Assembly (NCBI GenBank): GCA_036925085.1
Contig: JAUPFP010000025.1
Location: 3,515,733-3,579,732, forward strand
DNA: 64,000 nucleotides
Direction of reading: 5' to 3'
From: Brachycybe producta
Lineage: Eukaryota; Arthropoda; Diplopoda; Playtdesmida; Andrognathidae
Positions 12,225 to 24,770 of this stretch are shown here, piece after piece. Under the pieces are notes generated by a model. The model was given only the letters and a program-made list of their open reading frames with translations. It ran no database searches and was not told the origin of the DNA. A program made the position numbers and the translations under genes. The first letter of the stretch is position 1. Each line of letters starts with the position of its first letter.

Positions 12225-13930
12225 ATATTGATCATTATAATTATTCATGAGGATATGTTTCGTATTTAGATTCTATATCCTTTGTCAGTCTGATCAGTGA
12301 CAAAGTGAGCAGGATTCCAATGAGAAATAGGACAGGAACAACTTCGAAACCCATCATCATAGTAATTTTCCTGTGATCAAAAATACAATATCACAATGTG
12401 ACATAGAGACTACCTTTTGGTTATCAATATTATAACCGTATTTTTCCCTGTATATATGGGAATGAATTCGCATGTGAGTGCGAGAGATACATTTTTAGAA
12501 CTTGTTTATACATGAGGTTACTAGATAGGACTTTCTTTGGTAAATAAATGTGATGACGACAATACTGCACTTATTATTTCATTATAAATCATCTCGTTCA
12601 GAAAATGCGAATGTAACCTATATACAAAATGTATTGCATATGGAAATGCAAACAAATATAAAAGCTGTATAATCAAGTTTTAATTATATTTGCTTTATTG
12701 ATGAGTTGTTTCAGTAAAGTGGTTTTCAAGTGCAAACAACTCTCAAACTCTGATATTATAATTATTCTGTCATCGAGCTTCTGTCATTCACATGACAAAC
12801 TTGTTTTATAAACTAGAAGGCACAGTGCCTAGGGCCTACGGACCTTTTAAGACCTACGATATTTCACTTGAAAAAATATATACATGAACCAAAAAAGAAT
12901 GAAAAATTCAAATTAAAAAACGGGAAATTTTAATTTAAGACATTTATTTGGGTTTGGATATTTGAATGACGAAACACAAAGTAGTTTGTTTAAACGTTCA
13001 CTTTGCAACATTTTTTTACGTGCAAATTCAGGAAATATGTCGTTTGAATGGCATTTTATTTTGCATTGTGTCATCGTCACGGTGCATTGCAATATAGATC
13101 TGCGAGGACTTTTAAGCGTGTGCAAACATAATCAGCATAATAAGTAAAAAAAAATTCGGACAGGAGCGTCTAAAAATAACAGTGCCTAGAGCTATACAAA
13201 GGTCTTAAACGGTCCTGTACTTACGGATATTTTCATGTTGATATCAAGCTCAATTAAATAAAAAGCGCATAAATAGAAAAAGATATGTATCGTAAAAAAT
13301 ATAACGAGACAGTTTGTAATAAGTAGTCAAGAGATCTGGGTAAATTAAAAAAAAAATATTAAACAACTCAACACCTACTTGAAAACCACGCTGACCTAAA
13401 GATGAGCCAAAACCACGCTGACCTAAAGATGAGCCAAATCCCTCGACGCAAAGAGCGTGACGAAACTTGGGACAAACAAAGAATCGAGTGTGTGAATTTG
13501 CCTTTAGAATCCATCGTGCATACCCTTCAATATAGGTAGCAGTTTGAAAAAAAAAAGAAGTTGATCTCGGCTAAAAGGTATCAGCACATGATCAAGTGTA
13601 ACTTTTATAGTTTGATGTTCAACACTGTCTCGAAATGGTTCTCCATAAAAATATCGGATTGCACGTTGCAAGAATGTTTATGTCCATTTGATCTGTCACA
13701 ACAGACAAAATCAGAGCCAAAGTCAATTCGATATAGCAATTTATCGCCATCTGTTCATTCAGTTTCTACATCAGATGGCAAAATGTCCTCAAGTCATGAC
13801 ACACTTCCGTTAATATAAAATATAACTGTTGGCCTACTCTTCATAATACGGGACTAGGATCTGCTATTACGAAGTTAACAACCCTAACACCACCCCAAGG
13901 CCTCCGAGTACTCAACGTGTTGACTTGCGG
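12225..13930. repeat. Segmental duplication, copy 1 (partner at 26.5-30.6 kb)
   Basis: Blocks at 12,240-12,420, 12,900-13,120 and 13,360-13,930 match 26,540-26,800, 27,290-27,420 plus 28,300-28,500, and 30,060-30,640. The partner carries extra insertions, including a solo LTR. Minus-strand frames shared by the two copies are listed separately. Confidence 0.75.
12241..12360 (-). CDS. Possible 39-aa single-pass membrane micropeptide
   Basis: I do not recognise this frame. It starts with three consecutive ATG codons, has a hydrophobic segment at about residues 8-24 (VPVLFLIGILLTLSLI) and then a charged tail ending in HE. An AG acceptor-like site (TTTTGATCACAG) lies just upstream on the minus strand, so it could be the terminal coding exon of a larger gene. 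A related 36-codon frame exists in the duplicate at 26,563-26,673, with the same first nine residues except V-to-A at position 8. The C-termini differ because of an indel. With only two copies, chance conservation cannot be excluded. Confidence 0.25.
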   Translation of the reverse strand: MMMGFEVVPVLFLIGILLTLSLIRLTKDIESKYETYPHE

Positions 13931-14087
13931 GATGACAGCGGATAAAAATTATAAGTTTTCTAATAATTGAAATCCATACTTATCTACTTATCTTTATATT
14001 CTTTGTAAGTCCAAGAACAGATTGGCATATCTTCCGCTTGTTCTACAAACTAAACAAACAAGACCAGGAGCTCTTGCCCCAGAGCGT

Positions 14088-14157
14088 TGTCATCGGCCAT
14101 CTAAGCCAAGAGTCCAAGTGTGAAATATTTTGCTAATTCAATTTTACTTTTGTTTTA
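14088..14157. repeat. Repeat unit A, copy 3, left fragment
   Basis: It matches 5,584-5,680. The unit is interrupted by the LINE and resumes at about 19,226 (ATATAACGATACATGAACG). Confidence 0.75.
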
Positions 14158-14405
14158 TGTACTTTTAATGCTGAGATAGACATACATGTAGTCTTAGTAG
14201 ACACGTTTTTTTTTCCTCCCGGTTTTTTGGCTTTTTCGTTATTTTTAACTTGCCATCGGAAGGTAACCTTAGATGAATCTAGAAGTGTTTTGTCTCCTGA
14301 TCACAGTGGTGCAATCAGAATTCAATTTGGGTAAGTATTTTTCGAGACATAGCTCACGTCGAACCTCTAAATTATAAATGATTATTCAAACTTTTATACC
14401 TAACT

Positions 14406-14524
14406 ATGCCTGCTTATAAGACTTTGACTCCACCTGGTGCTACATCTACTCGTTCTGTGCAGGCATCACGTGATATTGCTTGTTTGCAGAAGGAGGTTAC
14501 TGAGTTGAAGGAATTATTCCTTCG
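14406..14524 (+). pseudogene. LINE ORF1, 5' part (coiled coil)
   Basis: The frame starts with an ATG and encodes a short Thr/Pro/Ser-rich head followed by a heptad-like segment (IACLQKEVTELKELFLR) typical of LINE ORF1 coiled coils. It is cut by the solo LTR at codon 39. The same reading frame resumes exactly after the second copy of the 4-bp target duplication at 15,359. Confidence 0.75.
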
Positions 14525-15358
14525 TGTGACGTGGCTGGCCCTTTGGTGCCACCGTTTCGCGAACTCTTTTGGTGCCGAAGCAGTGGTGTCGGTGTCGACT
14601 CTGTGGTCAGCTGCGGGCCAGCCTCTGTTCTAGGGTTGATTTTACCGGGCACGACATTTACTTGCCTGGCCTGGTAATGGCCCACAAAAAGACCGTCTCC
14701 TTAGGAATCTTTTGTATAGTGCGTGACGATATCGATGGCACTTTAGTCCTTTTTCGTTGAGTTGCTGGAGGCTCCAGGCAGAGGGACTCAGGCTGTGTCT
14801 GAGTACATTCTGCTGGATACTCCGCTATTTGTGGAGCACTAAAACACAATATTCTTTTTTAGTACACAACACTTACACAAGTTTATGTATGATAAAATAT
14901 AACTCTTTACTGACTCTTGTTTACATTATTGTTAAACACTTTTACATCAGAAATTCGCTCTAAGTCAGAACTGTTAACTCTGACTGCCAAACTCTAATTT
15001 CAAACTCCGACTTCAGACTGTCTCAGGTTCAAGTTTACTCTCTGAACTCTGGGACTGAACTGTCCTCACACTCAAGCCTCAAGCACACTTGTCCAGTCTC
15101 CTGGGAGGGGCAACTGTCACCTCAGGGCTCAATGATTGACCAACTGGGCCAATCATTGCCCTGGGCCGGGGATATTACCTTAAAAGGAAAGGTATTTTTG
15201 GGACTCTATTCCCAATTCTCACGGTCCGGCTGGGTTCCACGAATTCACTTAGAATTCGGGCCACCCAAGTCTGAACATCTGTGCACCAAGCGGTGCCATA
15301 CTGACCGAAAGGAATTTTTGCAGGGTGTTCCACTACTCTGTTATTACAGGGTGTCACA
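14525..15358 (+). mobile_element. Solo LTR inserted in LINE ORF1
   Basis: The 834-bp element starts TGTGACGTGGC, ends GGGTGTCACA (inverted TGTGA/TCACA ends) and is flanked by an exact 4-bp duplication TTCG (14,521-14,524 and 15,359-15,362). A related copy in the opposite orientation is at about 27,420-28,305. There is no internal gag-pol, so recombination between LTRs has removed it. A 4-bp duplication fits a Ty3 or BEL/Pao-type integrase. Orientation is inferred from weak TATA/AATAAA-type motifs and is uncertain. Confidence 0.8.
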
Positions 15359-16198
15359 TTCGGCATTGCAATGCTCACCCAATAGTAACTCATGAGATTG
15401 CATGCCAAACATGTGATGTTTTACCTAGCATTTCATCTAATGCATCTGTAGGTACTGACCTGGTACTTAGGAATCAGGCAGCCCAGACAGGTGATGGATG
15501 GATGGTGGTCAAAGGCAAAGAATCTCGGCCACAAAGAAAAAGCTTTGCCAGTGTCGTGGCTAATGGTAGTTCTGCTACCATGGGTGGTAACTGATTTGGT
15601 GTGTTGTCTGAGGTTAAGGATATTCCTGCCTCTACAGCCACTAAGGATAGCCCACAAACTGGTAAGCCTATCGATGTGCACTTCATTGGTGACAGTATCA
15701 TTCGAGGTGTTAGGGTCAGCAAAACTGGGAAGTCAACTACGTGGTGCTATCCAGGCGTGCGTGTTGAGCATTTAACTACTCGAGTTAAGGCAGTGCTGAA
15801 TAAAGCTAGCCTTAACCCTGTTGTAGTTGTGCATGCCGGCACTAATAATCTTGAGATGGATGCGCCAAGGGGGATAGCTGAACGTCAAACACCTTTCTAG
15901 AGAGGTAAAATGCATCAGACCTTGTGCAAGGATTGTGATTTCTACTGTCCTGCCACGGTTTGAGCATGATGCTAGGGGTTCTTTTCTTCCAAACCCTGCA
16001 GTCCAGCAGACTTCGCAAGAGGTCTCTTTTCTCTCTCATAGTGCTGGTTATTCATTTGCAGATGCTTCTCGGGAGCTTCTTAAAGCACCTGATAATTATT
16101 ATCTGCGTGATGGCCTTCACTTGACTGCAGCTGGTAAGGATGTCTTGAGCTCTGTTCTCTGGAAATCTGTTTGTAGTCAAGTCCAGGGAAACTTCTAA
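15359..16198 (+). pseudogene. LINE ORF1, 3' part: SGNH-hydrolase-like domain
   Basis: The frame contains the linker DGWMVVKGKESRP, a GDS block (FIGDSIIRG, near 15,683), a block with catalytic-type Asn context (VVHAGTNNL, near 15,830) and, after a frameshift near 15,880, a D-x-x-H block (RDGLHLTAAG, near 16,105). These are the signature blocks of the esterase domain in CR1/L2 ORF1 proteins. A TGA at 15,592 and the frameshift break the frame. The three catalytic positions (Ser, Asp, His) remain recognisable. Confidence 0.82.
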
Positions 16199-16242
16199 TC
16201 TCTAAATGCCCTGATTCTAGGAAGAAATCAAATCTAGTTACT

Positions 16243-19165
16243 GTGCCTAAAATAGTTATTCAAAAAGAAACCCAACTTTCTAACAAACAAATTTCTTCTA
16301 AGACAGTTCCTCTGACCAAAAAAGAAAACAAGCTTATAAATAAATCTTTAAAAATGTTAATAATCAATTGCAGAAGTATAAAAAATAAAGTAATTCAGTT
16401 TAGAGAAGCTATAGAAAGCTACAATCCCGACATTATCTCCCGGTAGTGAATCATGGCTAACTGAAAATGTTTCTTCCAAGGAAGTTTTCTCCCCAACAGT
16501 TTAACGTATTCCGAAAAGATCGGAACTTAATCAAAGGTGGTGTATTTCTTGCTATCAATAAAAACCTTACATCCAAAAGAGTACCCCCTTATGAAGGTGA
16601 TTGTGAGGCAGTTTGTTGTAGCATTTCACTTCATAATGGAAGAAAAATTTTGTTATTTTCATTCTATTGCCCACCTTCAAGTGACGAGGAGGAATTACTC
16701 CAATTTAGAAAATGTTTAGATTCATAATTTTCTACCCACAAACATGCATTAGTTCTCATTGGTGGGGATTTTAACCTTCCAGAAATAAATTGGAAAAATT
16801 ATACTGTTGACTCCCAGTGCTCTAGTAATAAATTAATAAATATACTGCTTGATAGTGTATGCACATATTCCCTGGATCAACTAGTGCAAACCCCTACACA
16901 CTGCACCAATACAACAGCTAATATTCTAGATTTAGTTTTTACGAACACCCCAGAAAATGCCAAATCAATTGAAATTGCTGATGGCATAAGCAACCACAAA
17001 ATGATTTACTTAGAATTTGCCACCCAATTCAAAAAATACAATCAGCTCCCCAAAAAGTCCTACAGTACAATAAAGCTGATTGGGCTAATTGTGAGCTCTT
17101 TGTAATAAATGAACTGAAAAATAAAAATAAAAGTGGACTATCAAAAGATGTATACCAACAGTGGTCATTGTTTGTCAAGTGTCATTTCTAATGGCATAAA
17201 TAAATTTATCCCATTCAAAAATGTAAAATCAAGCTTGGAACCAATTTGGTACACCACTGAGATACGCCGCACTTTTTCGTAAACAACGCAAATTTAGATC
17301 TAAAATGAAGATTAACATGAATGATACTATTAAATTGAAGTTTAATTCCTAGCGATGTCTTGTGAAAAGTTTGCTTAAAAAAGAACACAAACTTTACTAA
17401 TAATGTCTTAGGGGCATCACTCCATAATCCCAAGTTGTTCTGGAAATATGTAAAAAATCTCAACAAAATTCAAAATAATATAACTTCAATTATAACACCA
17501 CTTGGTGATGTCTGTACTGACAAACAGGTTATTGCAAGCACACTTAATGATTATTTCTAAAGTGTCTTTCATGCTAATGATGGCAATGAGGAACCACAAC
17601 TTGGCACCTTATCTCATGTCATGTCATGCCTGATATAATCATAAACTCCACTGGATTAGAAAATTTGCTTTGTAATCTAGATGTTAATAAATCAGCTGGT
17701 CCAAATGAAATCTCACCAAGATTGCTAAAGGAGCTGGCCACAGAAGTTAGCCCTTTTTTAAGTAAACTTTTCCAAGATTCCCTTGATAATGGTATACTGC
17801 CTATGGCATGGAGGCAAGCAAATAACTGCCCAATTTTTAAAACAGGAGATAAAAATTGTCCAAAGAACTATAGACCCATTTCTCTGACCTCCATTGTTTG
17901 TAAGACTCTTGAGCATATAATTTATTCTAATACAATCAAGGATTTAAAAAAACCATAAATTATTTCATGAAAACCAGCATGGTTTTCGAAAAGGCAGATC
18001 ATGTGATACCCAGCTAGCACTATTCATCCAAGACATACAATCTGGCTTGGATAGTAAGAGCGAATTTGACTTGGTATTTTTTAGATTTTGCAAAAGTATT
18101 TGATACAGTGAAGCATTCACTACTAATTAAAAGAATGATGACTTTTAACTTAAATAAACAAGTAATTTCGTGGACATAACCATTCTTATTAAATAGACAA
18201 CAGCGAGTCCAAATTGATGGTGCTGTGTTAGACTGGGCTAAAGTAACATCTGGTGTACCTCAGGGTAGCATTCTTTGACCACTGCTTTTCCTTCTGTTCA
18301 GAAACAATCTGGCAGACAGTACAATGCATTTGTTTGCAGATGATGCTGTTGTTTACAGGAGGATTAGGGATAATGAGGATAGTGAAGTCCTCCAAAGAGA
18401 TCTAGACAGTGTTGAAGAGTGGTGCTCTGAGTGGCATTTACAACTGATTAGGAGTAAATGCAATGTTATGCGAGTTTTCCGAAAGTGAGAATCTTGCATG
18501 GCAGATCACACAATGGGAGATGTTCAGCTAACCCATGTTGATACCATCAAATATCTTCGCTTAACCTTGTCCAAGGACATGCTTTGGAAAGATCATATAA
18601 CCAAAGCAGTTGCCAAAGCTAATCAGAGGCTACGGTTTGTCCAACGCAACCTTAAACATTGTAAAGTAAATGTAAAGAAGGTCTGTTACTTTACCCTAGT
18701 TAGACCTATCTTAGAATATTGTTCCCCAATTTGGAGCCCATTTAGAAACAACCTAAAACAAAAAATAGAAATTTTGCAGCATATGGCTGCAAGATTTGTA
18801 AAGGGATGCGATCATGCGTATTGCGGTATGCGTATACTGACAGCGTATCGTCTATGCTCTAAGAGCTAGAATGGGAATCATTAGCAGGCCGAAGAAATGA
18901 GCAATGCCTCGCTCTTCTGGGGCATTTGCTGTCTTGTGATAATATTACTCTGCTTAATGGTTTACTAACTAGAAATCCTCGTAAAGGTAGATTTGGGCAT
19001 TCAAAGACTTTCAAAAAATTAATGGCTAGGACTGATGCATATTTTTGGTCTTTTCTTCCTAATGTTATTAGACTATGGAATTCTCTTCCTGTGAATAGTT
19101 CTTTGTTAGGACGATTTCAATTTCATGATGATGTCTTATTTTTAAATAATGACAATCAGTCGTGA
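16243..19165 (+). pseudogene. LINE ORF2: endonuclease, reverse transcriptase, C-terminal tail
   Basis: The endonuclease begins near LIINCRSIKNK (16,357) and continues through GGVFLAINKNL (16,534), GGDFNLPEINW (16,762), LDLVFTN (16,930) and SNHKMI (16,987, where most relatives have SDH). The RT part has NKSAGPNEISPRLLK (17,687), NYRPISLTS (17,868), HGFRKGRSCDTQL (17,980), GVPQGSIL (18,252, followed by a stop) and FADDAVVYRR (18,336). The tail RKGRFGHSK...ARTDAYFWSFLPNVIRLWNSLP (18,980-19,100) is typical of such ORF2 C-termini. At least five frame changes or stops are present, so no active enzyme can be made. Confidence 0.88.
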
Positions 19166-19225
19166 TTGGGAGCAATCCCCCCTGCCACATGGCTTTCGAG
19201 CTGATTGCAGGTGAATTGAATTGAA

Positions 19226-22200
19226 TATATAACGATACATGAACGTTTTATTATTTTATTTCGATAGACAACAAATCAGCTACATTTAATTATTCGGTTC
19301 CACTGTGTACAGATTTTTTGGCTATCAAATTAAAAAAAGTCATAATATAAACCAATAGGTAAAATAATTTTCTTGAGAATACAATGAGTGTTTTTACAGT
19401 TCTTATGTGTGCGTGCATAGACGTAAATTGGGATTGAAAATTGCATTTTGGGAAAGATTGAACTGTTAGGGAACTCAAAATGCTTCAAGCTGGCCAGCAT
19501 GTACAATACCTAAGTCCAGGATGTGAGGAAAAACAGAGAAGCCCCAAACCAGAAAAACTGGGTAATACAACAGACTCAAATTTTATAGCCAATTCACCTA
19601 AGGTGGCTCAATAGATATTCGTTTTGTTTTCGACCCGCCCCCCTCCCAAGGAAGGCGCGCCTGCGTGGCACTTATGTTCTATAGGAGGACTCTTCCCCTC
19701 CACCCACGGATTTAAGAAAATTTTTATTTTTCAAGCGAACGTTTTTCAAGAGAAACATTACGAAAAAATTGTTTAAAAGTGTTTTAGAAACTACAATAGT
19801 TTATTGATAATGCTAAAAAAAATTTGAAAAACGCGAAAACAGCTTTTAGAAAATGTTATTAAAAATACATTGATACGGATCATTTTCAAACTGTTATAAA
19901 AGGCTTTTAGCATAATCGTTTACAATTCTAGTTTTGAAAACAATCTGAATTTTTTCATGTTATTTCTGAAAAACGTTTGATTGACGTTTTTACGTCCAAA
20001 TTTTACAAAAACGTGTATAGAGCATTAGCCACTGCAGTGGCGCCGTCCGATGGAACAAAATCAAAATAAACATTTATAAAGCCGCCTTAAAACGCAAATT
20101 TAAAATGTAATTGATTTGATTATTACCATTGCCATACATTGTGGTCAACCACCATAAATATGACAGGAGCAAGTGCCTGTCACGATCTTGCACCCATACA
20201 CGTAATCCTTATTCTTACAGTAGTCCTCGCAATATTCCGATGGATACTGTCGAACATACTCGCAATCTATGATCAATCAACATTTAAAAAATACAATTAT
20301 AATAATATGCTGCCACTATTAGGATATAGTATATAATCAATACTGACATTGTGAATTAGGATTATAATCGTGACCTGTACCCCCAGCGTGCAAAACGCCA
20401 ACGAGAAACAACAAAGAAACCACTTTTAATAAGATCTTCATCCTACTCTTGAAATGTCCCAAGAAAATGTTTCTAAATTAAAAAGTTCAACAGAGTTAGT
20501 CCAAAGCTACCCATTCACAAGGGGGGGGGGGAGATTGTGCCCAGGAAATTTTTTAAACTTTTTTGAATTTTTAAACTTTTAATTATTTTTATTTAAATTT
20601 ATTACTCGGTTTTAAGCCTCGTTTTCACGATGATAGTTTTCAACAGCAACTATCGTGCAGACCATATGATAGTCACTATCGCACTGTTGCGATAGGACTA
20701 TCACACGATCTCGGTTTGACTAGATAGTTGATAGTACTGTCGTGATAGTAATAGTTGTTGAGTGACTGCTTGTAGGGAAATATCCACTTTGTAGGAAAAT
20801 TTGGCTTCTGGAGGGAGAGGCAACACTTTTGTTGACTCAAACATATCTGTGAAGTAGACGTCATACTATCACGTTACTTCAACACATGTAGACATTTTCT
20901 ATCGTGAGAGTTATCTGTCTCAACAATTTCATGTTTGTTTGTCCACCGCCAGCTTCTGAAATATTATATATATACTAGTAGGGTAACAAAATTCACAGGC
21001 AATTGTGCACATGCGCGTCGTTTTTTCCTTTTTTTTACTCCTTTCATTTCAATTTCAATCACCCCCTCCCACTTTTTCCCCCTCCACGTTTCTCTCTCAC
21101 CCCCCCCCCCCCCCATTCTACACTTTCCAACCTTTTCCTCTTCTGTAATTTAATATCATGGGGTTCTTGGATGGGAAGGGTGAAACATATAGTTGACCTT
21201 GAGAAAAAAAAGCTGTTCATTTCTTCATTTATTCAAATTTATATAAATCCCGACGTGCTTCAAGGTTTTTGTACAGTGTTATTTCCACACACACACACAC
21301 ACCCACACCCACACATCGATTCTTCAAGTTTTTTTTGCACCTAAATTTGTATCTGCAAAGCAAGAATGATAATGTCGCACAAAAATGAACAGAAAACTTA
21401 CGCTTATTAGCAGAAAAAAATATCACGAAATGATTTCAGTTAAGCCCCTGTAAACAACTCTCCTCAACTTTAAACCCAGCAAGAATGTATTGGTAGTAAC
21501 CCAAATTTTAACTATAGTTTTCTGCTACAATAACTTTTCTATACGGAATCAAAAATACGCCAATGCTGTTTTGTTTGTTGTTGTTAACTCCCTAATATTA
21601 CATTTTTTTTTAAATGTTACATAAACGATTTATAAATTACATTTAAAAATAAACGAAATTCTTACCAAAGCTGAGAAAGTTTCTGTTGAGAGAACAGTTC
21701 GAAATCAGTTCTCGTACAAGTGTCAAATACGTGTTTATATACATGTACGAGCGACGTACATGTATCGACAGCGATGTACATAGCGAGCGTGCTCGTATAA
21801 ACAACACAAACAATGAACATATGGATGGCATCAATTGCAAATGACGGTCAACATACAAATAATTAAAAACTCTTATGTTTTATTTATATGTAAACATTCA
21901 GTGACAGTAATAAAAATGCCCTCGTGTATCGGGCGGTCCGTCATAGAAAACAAATTGCATTGGTTGCAGAGGTAGACTGGGAGACAAAAAAACGGACCGG
22001 GAAAACTTATTTGCTCGGCCCTGAGAATAAGAATACGCGTTCAATTATGGCTTGTCAGTCTTTGCTTGTTATAATCCATGATAGTCTCAAATACGAAACA
22101 GAATTGTGAATTTGTTGCGTGGGAATAGTTTTTTTCTTTTTTTAATTTATTGTTCCTGTCAACTTTTCACCGCCTCTTTTTTTGGACCTTATTTTTACTA

Positions 22201-22600
22201 ATTGACCCCTCCTCATAGGCTTGCCACGTTTCCTCCTCTGTGGAGGACAGTCCTCCATTCGGAAGAAATGTCCTCCGGCCAGGACCGTCCTCCACGAACG
22301 TAAATACGTTCGTTTCCTACCTCCTCATATAATAGGAAATATAATAACATAACGACTAACATGTTATAATCGTCAATTCACGGCCATACGTTCTACATGT
22401 AATTAATTGTAGTGGCGATTAATTCGACTTTACAATCAACTGTTTGGAAAACGGCTGTTTACTTAAATTTTTGCTTCTATTCTGCAGAAACAATTATAGA
22501 AGTTTCGCAGAAGCAAATTATCATATCAAAGGCCACGTTTAAAAAGCAAACATTTGCGAGCGTTTAGAAACACTAAAAAGTTATGCATGTGTTGTCGAAC
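19226..22600. repeat. Repeat unit A, copy 3, right part
   Basis: It is collinear with 5,690-9,400. It includes a TTAA-type MITE (19,598-20,090), half of an AAGCCTCG MITE (from 20,612) and a Helitron (from 20,975) whose insertion is accompanied by loss of the segment equivalent to 7,590-8,260. No foldback element is present at the site equivalent to 8,488. No gene is supported. Confidence 0.75.
20975..21325 (-). mobile_element. Non-autonomous Helitron, 5' end eroded
   Basis: CTAG at 20,975-20,978 is preceded by A, and the body (GCATGCGCGTCG, pyrimidine tract, GGGGTTCTTGGATGGGAAGG, CACACACA) matches the better-preserved copies at 38,697 and 62,323. The terminal hairpin is degraded (most of CCCGTCATAAATGACGGG is missing) and the right end stops in a CA repeat next to ATCGATTC. 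Confidence 0.65.
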
Positions 22601-22639
22601 CTGCGCAAAATATATGCATTCGGGGTTCAAACAAAATAC

Positions 22640-24770
22640 CAAGTTTCAATGTCCCTGAATGGTTTGACAATACATTGAAATTCAAAGAAATTGTTTAACT
22701 TCAGAATTCGTATTTTGGAAGCGCAGTCAACAAAAAAAAATATTTTAAAATTTCATCCAGTTGCCCGTTTTAAGGATGTATTCTTATTGATTGCTAAATC
22801 AAAGGTAATAGTGCTAAACACATGAACTTCCGACAGGAAATTTCATGTAAAAGTTAATGAATTTAGCAATAGCTATGAGTTAAAAACCATTAAGGCAGTT
22901 TACTGCAGTTTGTAAAAATTTGGACGCAAAAACGTCAAGCGAACATTTTTTTAGAATGAACATAATGAAATAACACAAATTGTTTTCAAAATTAGAATGG
23001 TAAAAGATTATGTTAAGAGGCTACATCGCAAAATTACTTCGAAAAATATCAACAAAGAGCACTAGCATCGTTTTTCTATTGAGCCCATAGACCCGATGTT
23101 AAAGAAAAAACGTTAATTCTTAAAAATAAACAGTCGCGTCGGCAATATGTTTATTTTTCATATTTAAAGTTGTCCAATTGTGATGGTTCCAAAGTGCAAT
23201 GTGCACTTTAAATATATGTTCATCTAGTGATAGAATGACAAAAAATTGGTAAGCGCGGTTCTATTTTTAAAAAAACTATTTCAAAATCGTGAACTTCTAA
23301 CTCTTACGTTCTATTTATAACTATTCTTTATGTACTCTATTGAGTGCGCCCTCGTAAGAAAAAAACATACATTAAAATATTGATAAAACATACCTAAAAG
23401 TAATTTTAAAAAACCACAAGTAAACTACAGTGAAGCCAACACATTGACGTACGTGCTGGTTTTTTTCTGGCTTTTTAAAAATTATTTTTACGTGTTTTTT
23501 TATTTGTTTTTTTCTCAATGGAGTTTAACAAAAAAATTAAAAATTTGCAATTTTGAAGTATTTTTTTAAAAAATTAACGTTTCATAAATGCAGCATTATT
23601 AAATAATAAATTTAATGAGTTTCCTAGATTTTTCTTGGTTTTATGTAAATTTCCTAAGTTTAGCCCGAGTTTAGTTTCATTAAAAAATTTCAAGTTCCAG
23701 ATTTTGCAAGTTGGTTTTTAAACATAAGTACGTGCCATTGTTAAAAGCACTAGTGTACACCGCATGTTTCTTGCAAGAAACTGAATTTTCTTGAAGAGAA
23801 CAAGCAAAAATGTTCGATCAAAGACCAATGACTTTCAACAGGTCTTTTAATTTCTGTGAAAACCCAATTTCTTTTAACATTTCACCAAATATTCTATAGA
23901 GCTATCAAATGGTAAACGTTCGTGTTACGTGGCTAGGTTAAAAAAGGTGGCCGAATTTGGCTAACCACATTATTGCAGGTGTAGTCTGTCAGAGATGGCA
24001 AACAAATTGCAGTTCCAATTATAGACACTATTTTAAAAAAAACAGTTCATCAGTATTCAAAAACTAGGCGGATGTCTTTATTTACACACAGGAATTTCAG
24101 GTGTTCTTTTTCAAAGACATTGTAATTTGCATAACATCTAGGACTATAAAAAAACCTGTATCATTATGCTGCAATCTATACTGTTTCTCATCATAAACAA
24201 AATGTTAATTAGCCAACACGTGAAAAATATTCCGCGAAATGAAAACGTTTATGAAAACGTTATTTTTTTTGTGTGTGTTTATGTGTTGACAGTTTGGTTG
24301 CTTATCTAAACAGTTGCTCGAACTGCAAATTTAGCTGACAGCTTGATGATAACTTTCTCTACAAATTCTATTGCACACATAAACTCGAACCTTGTTGAAC
24401 GAATAAAATAAGGCCACAACCAAACAATTACAGTAGTTATTTAAAATAAAAATCATAACACTAACAAAAAATATCAAGCTCTTCTAGTAGCCTCGCCCAA
24501 CGCTGAGGAGGACTCTGCTTTTGCACCCATTCTCGATTTATTTTTCTTACAAACAGCAAGGAATGCGACGTTAAGAGGCTATTTCTGCATGTGTAAGTTG
24601 AAGAAAACAACCAGCAAATGATGCGCCACCGTCTCCATTAATACATTTTCCCTATAGGAGTCAATATACTGTATAACAAAACTGAAATTATAATGATGCA
24701 ACATCTGGTATTGCCGTTTAACTTGTTGCATGTTTGGTTTTCGCTTACATTCTTTCTTTTCTCGTAGTTA
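22640..24770. repeat. Repeat unit B, copy 3
   Basis: It is similar to 2,430-5,330, with internal deletions and substitutions. The ACAGGCATTTAGAAATC MITE of copy 1 is missing here (the flanks GGCTAGGTTAAAAAAG join directly to GTGGCCGAATTTGGC at about 23,946). It is non-coding. Confidence 0.7.

Larger units (their letters stand above)
14158..19226 (+). mobile_element. CR1/L2-type LINE, near full length but decayed
   Basis: It sits between the two halves of repeat unit A; the uninterrupted site at 5,585-5,700 defines its limits. In order it contains a 5' leader, ORF1 with a coiled coil and an SGNH-hydrolase-like domain, ORF2 with an apurinic endonuclease (GGDFNLPEI near 16,762) and reverse transcriptase (FADD near 18,336), and a short TTGAA-rich 3' end. 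An esterase-type ORF1 plus this endonuclease/RT arrangement is known from CR1 and L2 clades. Frameshifts and stops in both ORFs make it inactive. A solo LTR is inserted in ORF1. 5'-truncated relatives are at 5,330 and 24,770. Confidence 0.88.

Noticed and set aside
14525..15358. Short frames in the LTR (both strands)
   Set aside because: They do not match the second LTR copy as frames and carry no gag or pol motifs.
20935..21344. Pro/Ser/Phe-rich frames with apparent hydrophobic segments (also at 38.7, 61.9 and 62.3 kb)
   Set aside because: They are translations of the pyrimidine tract in the Helitron family and drift freely between copies.
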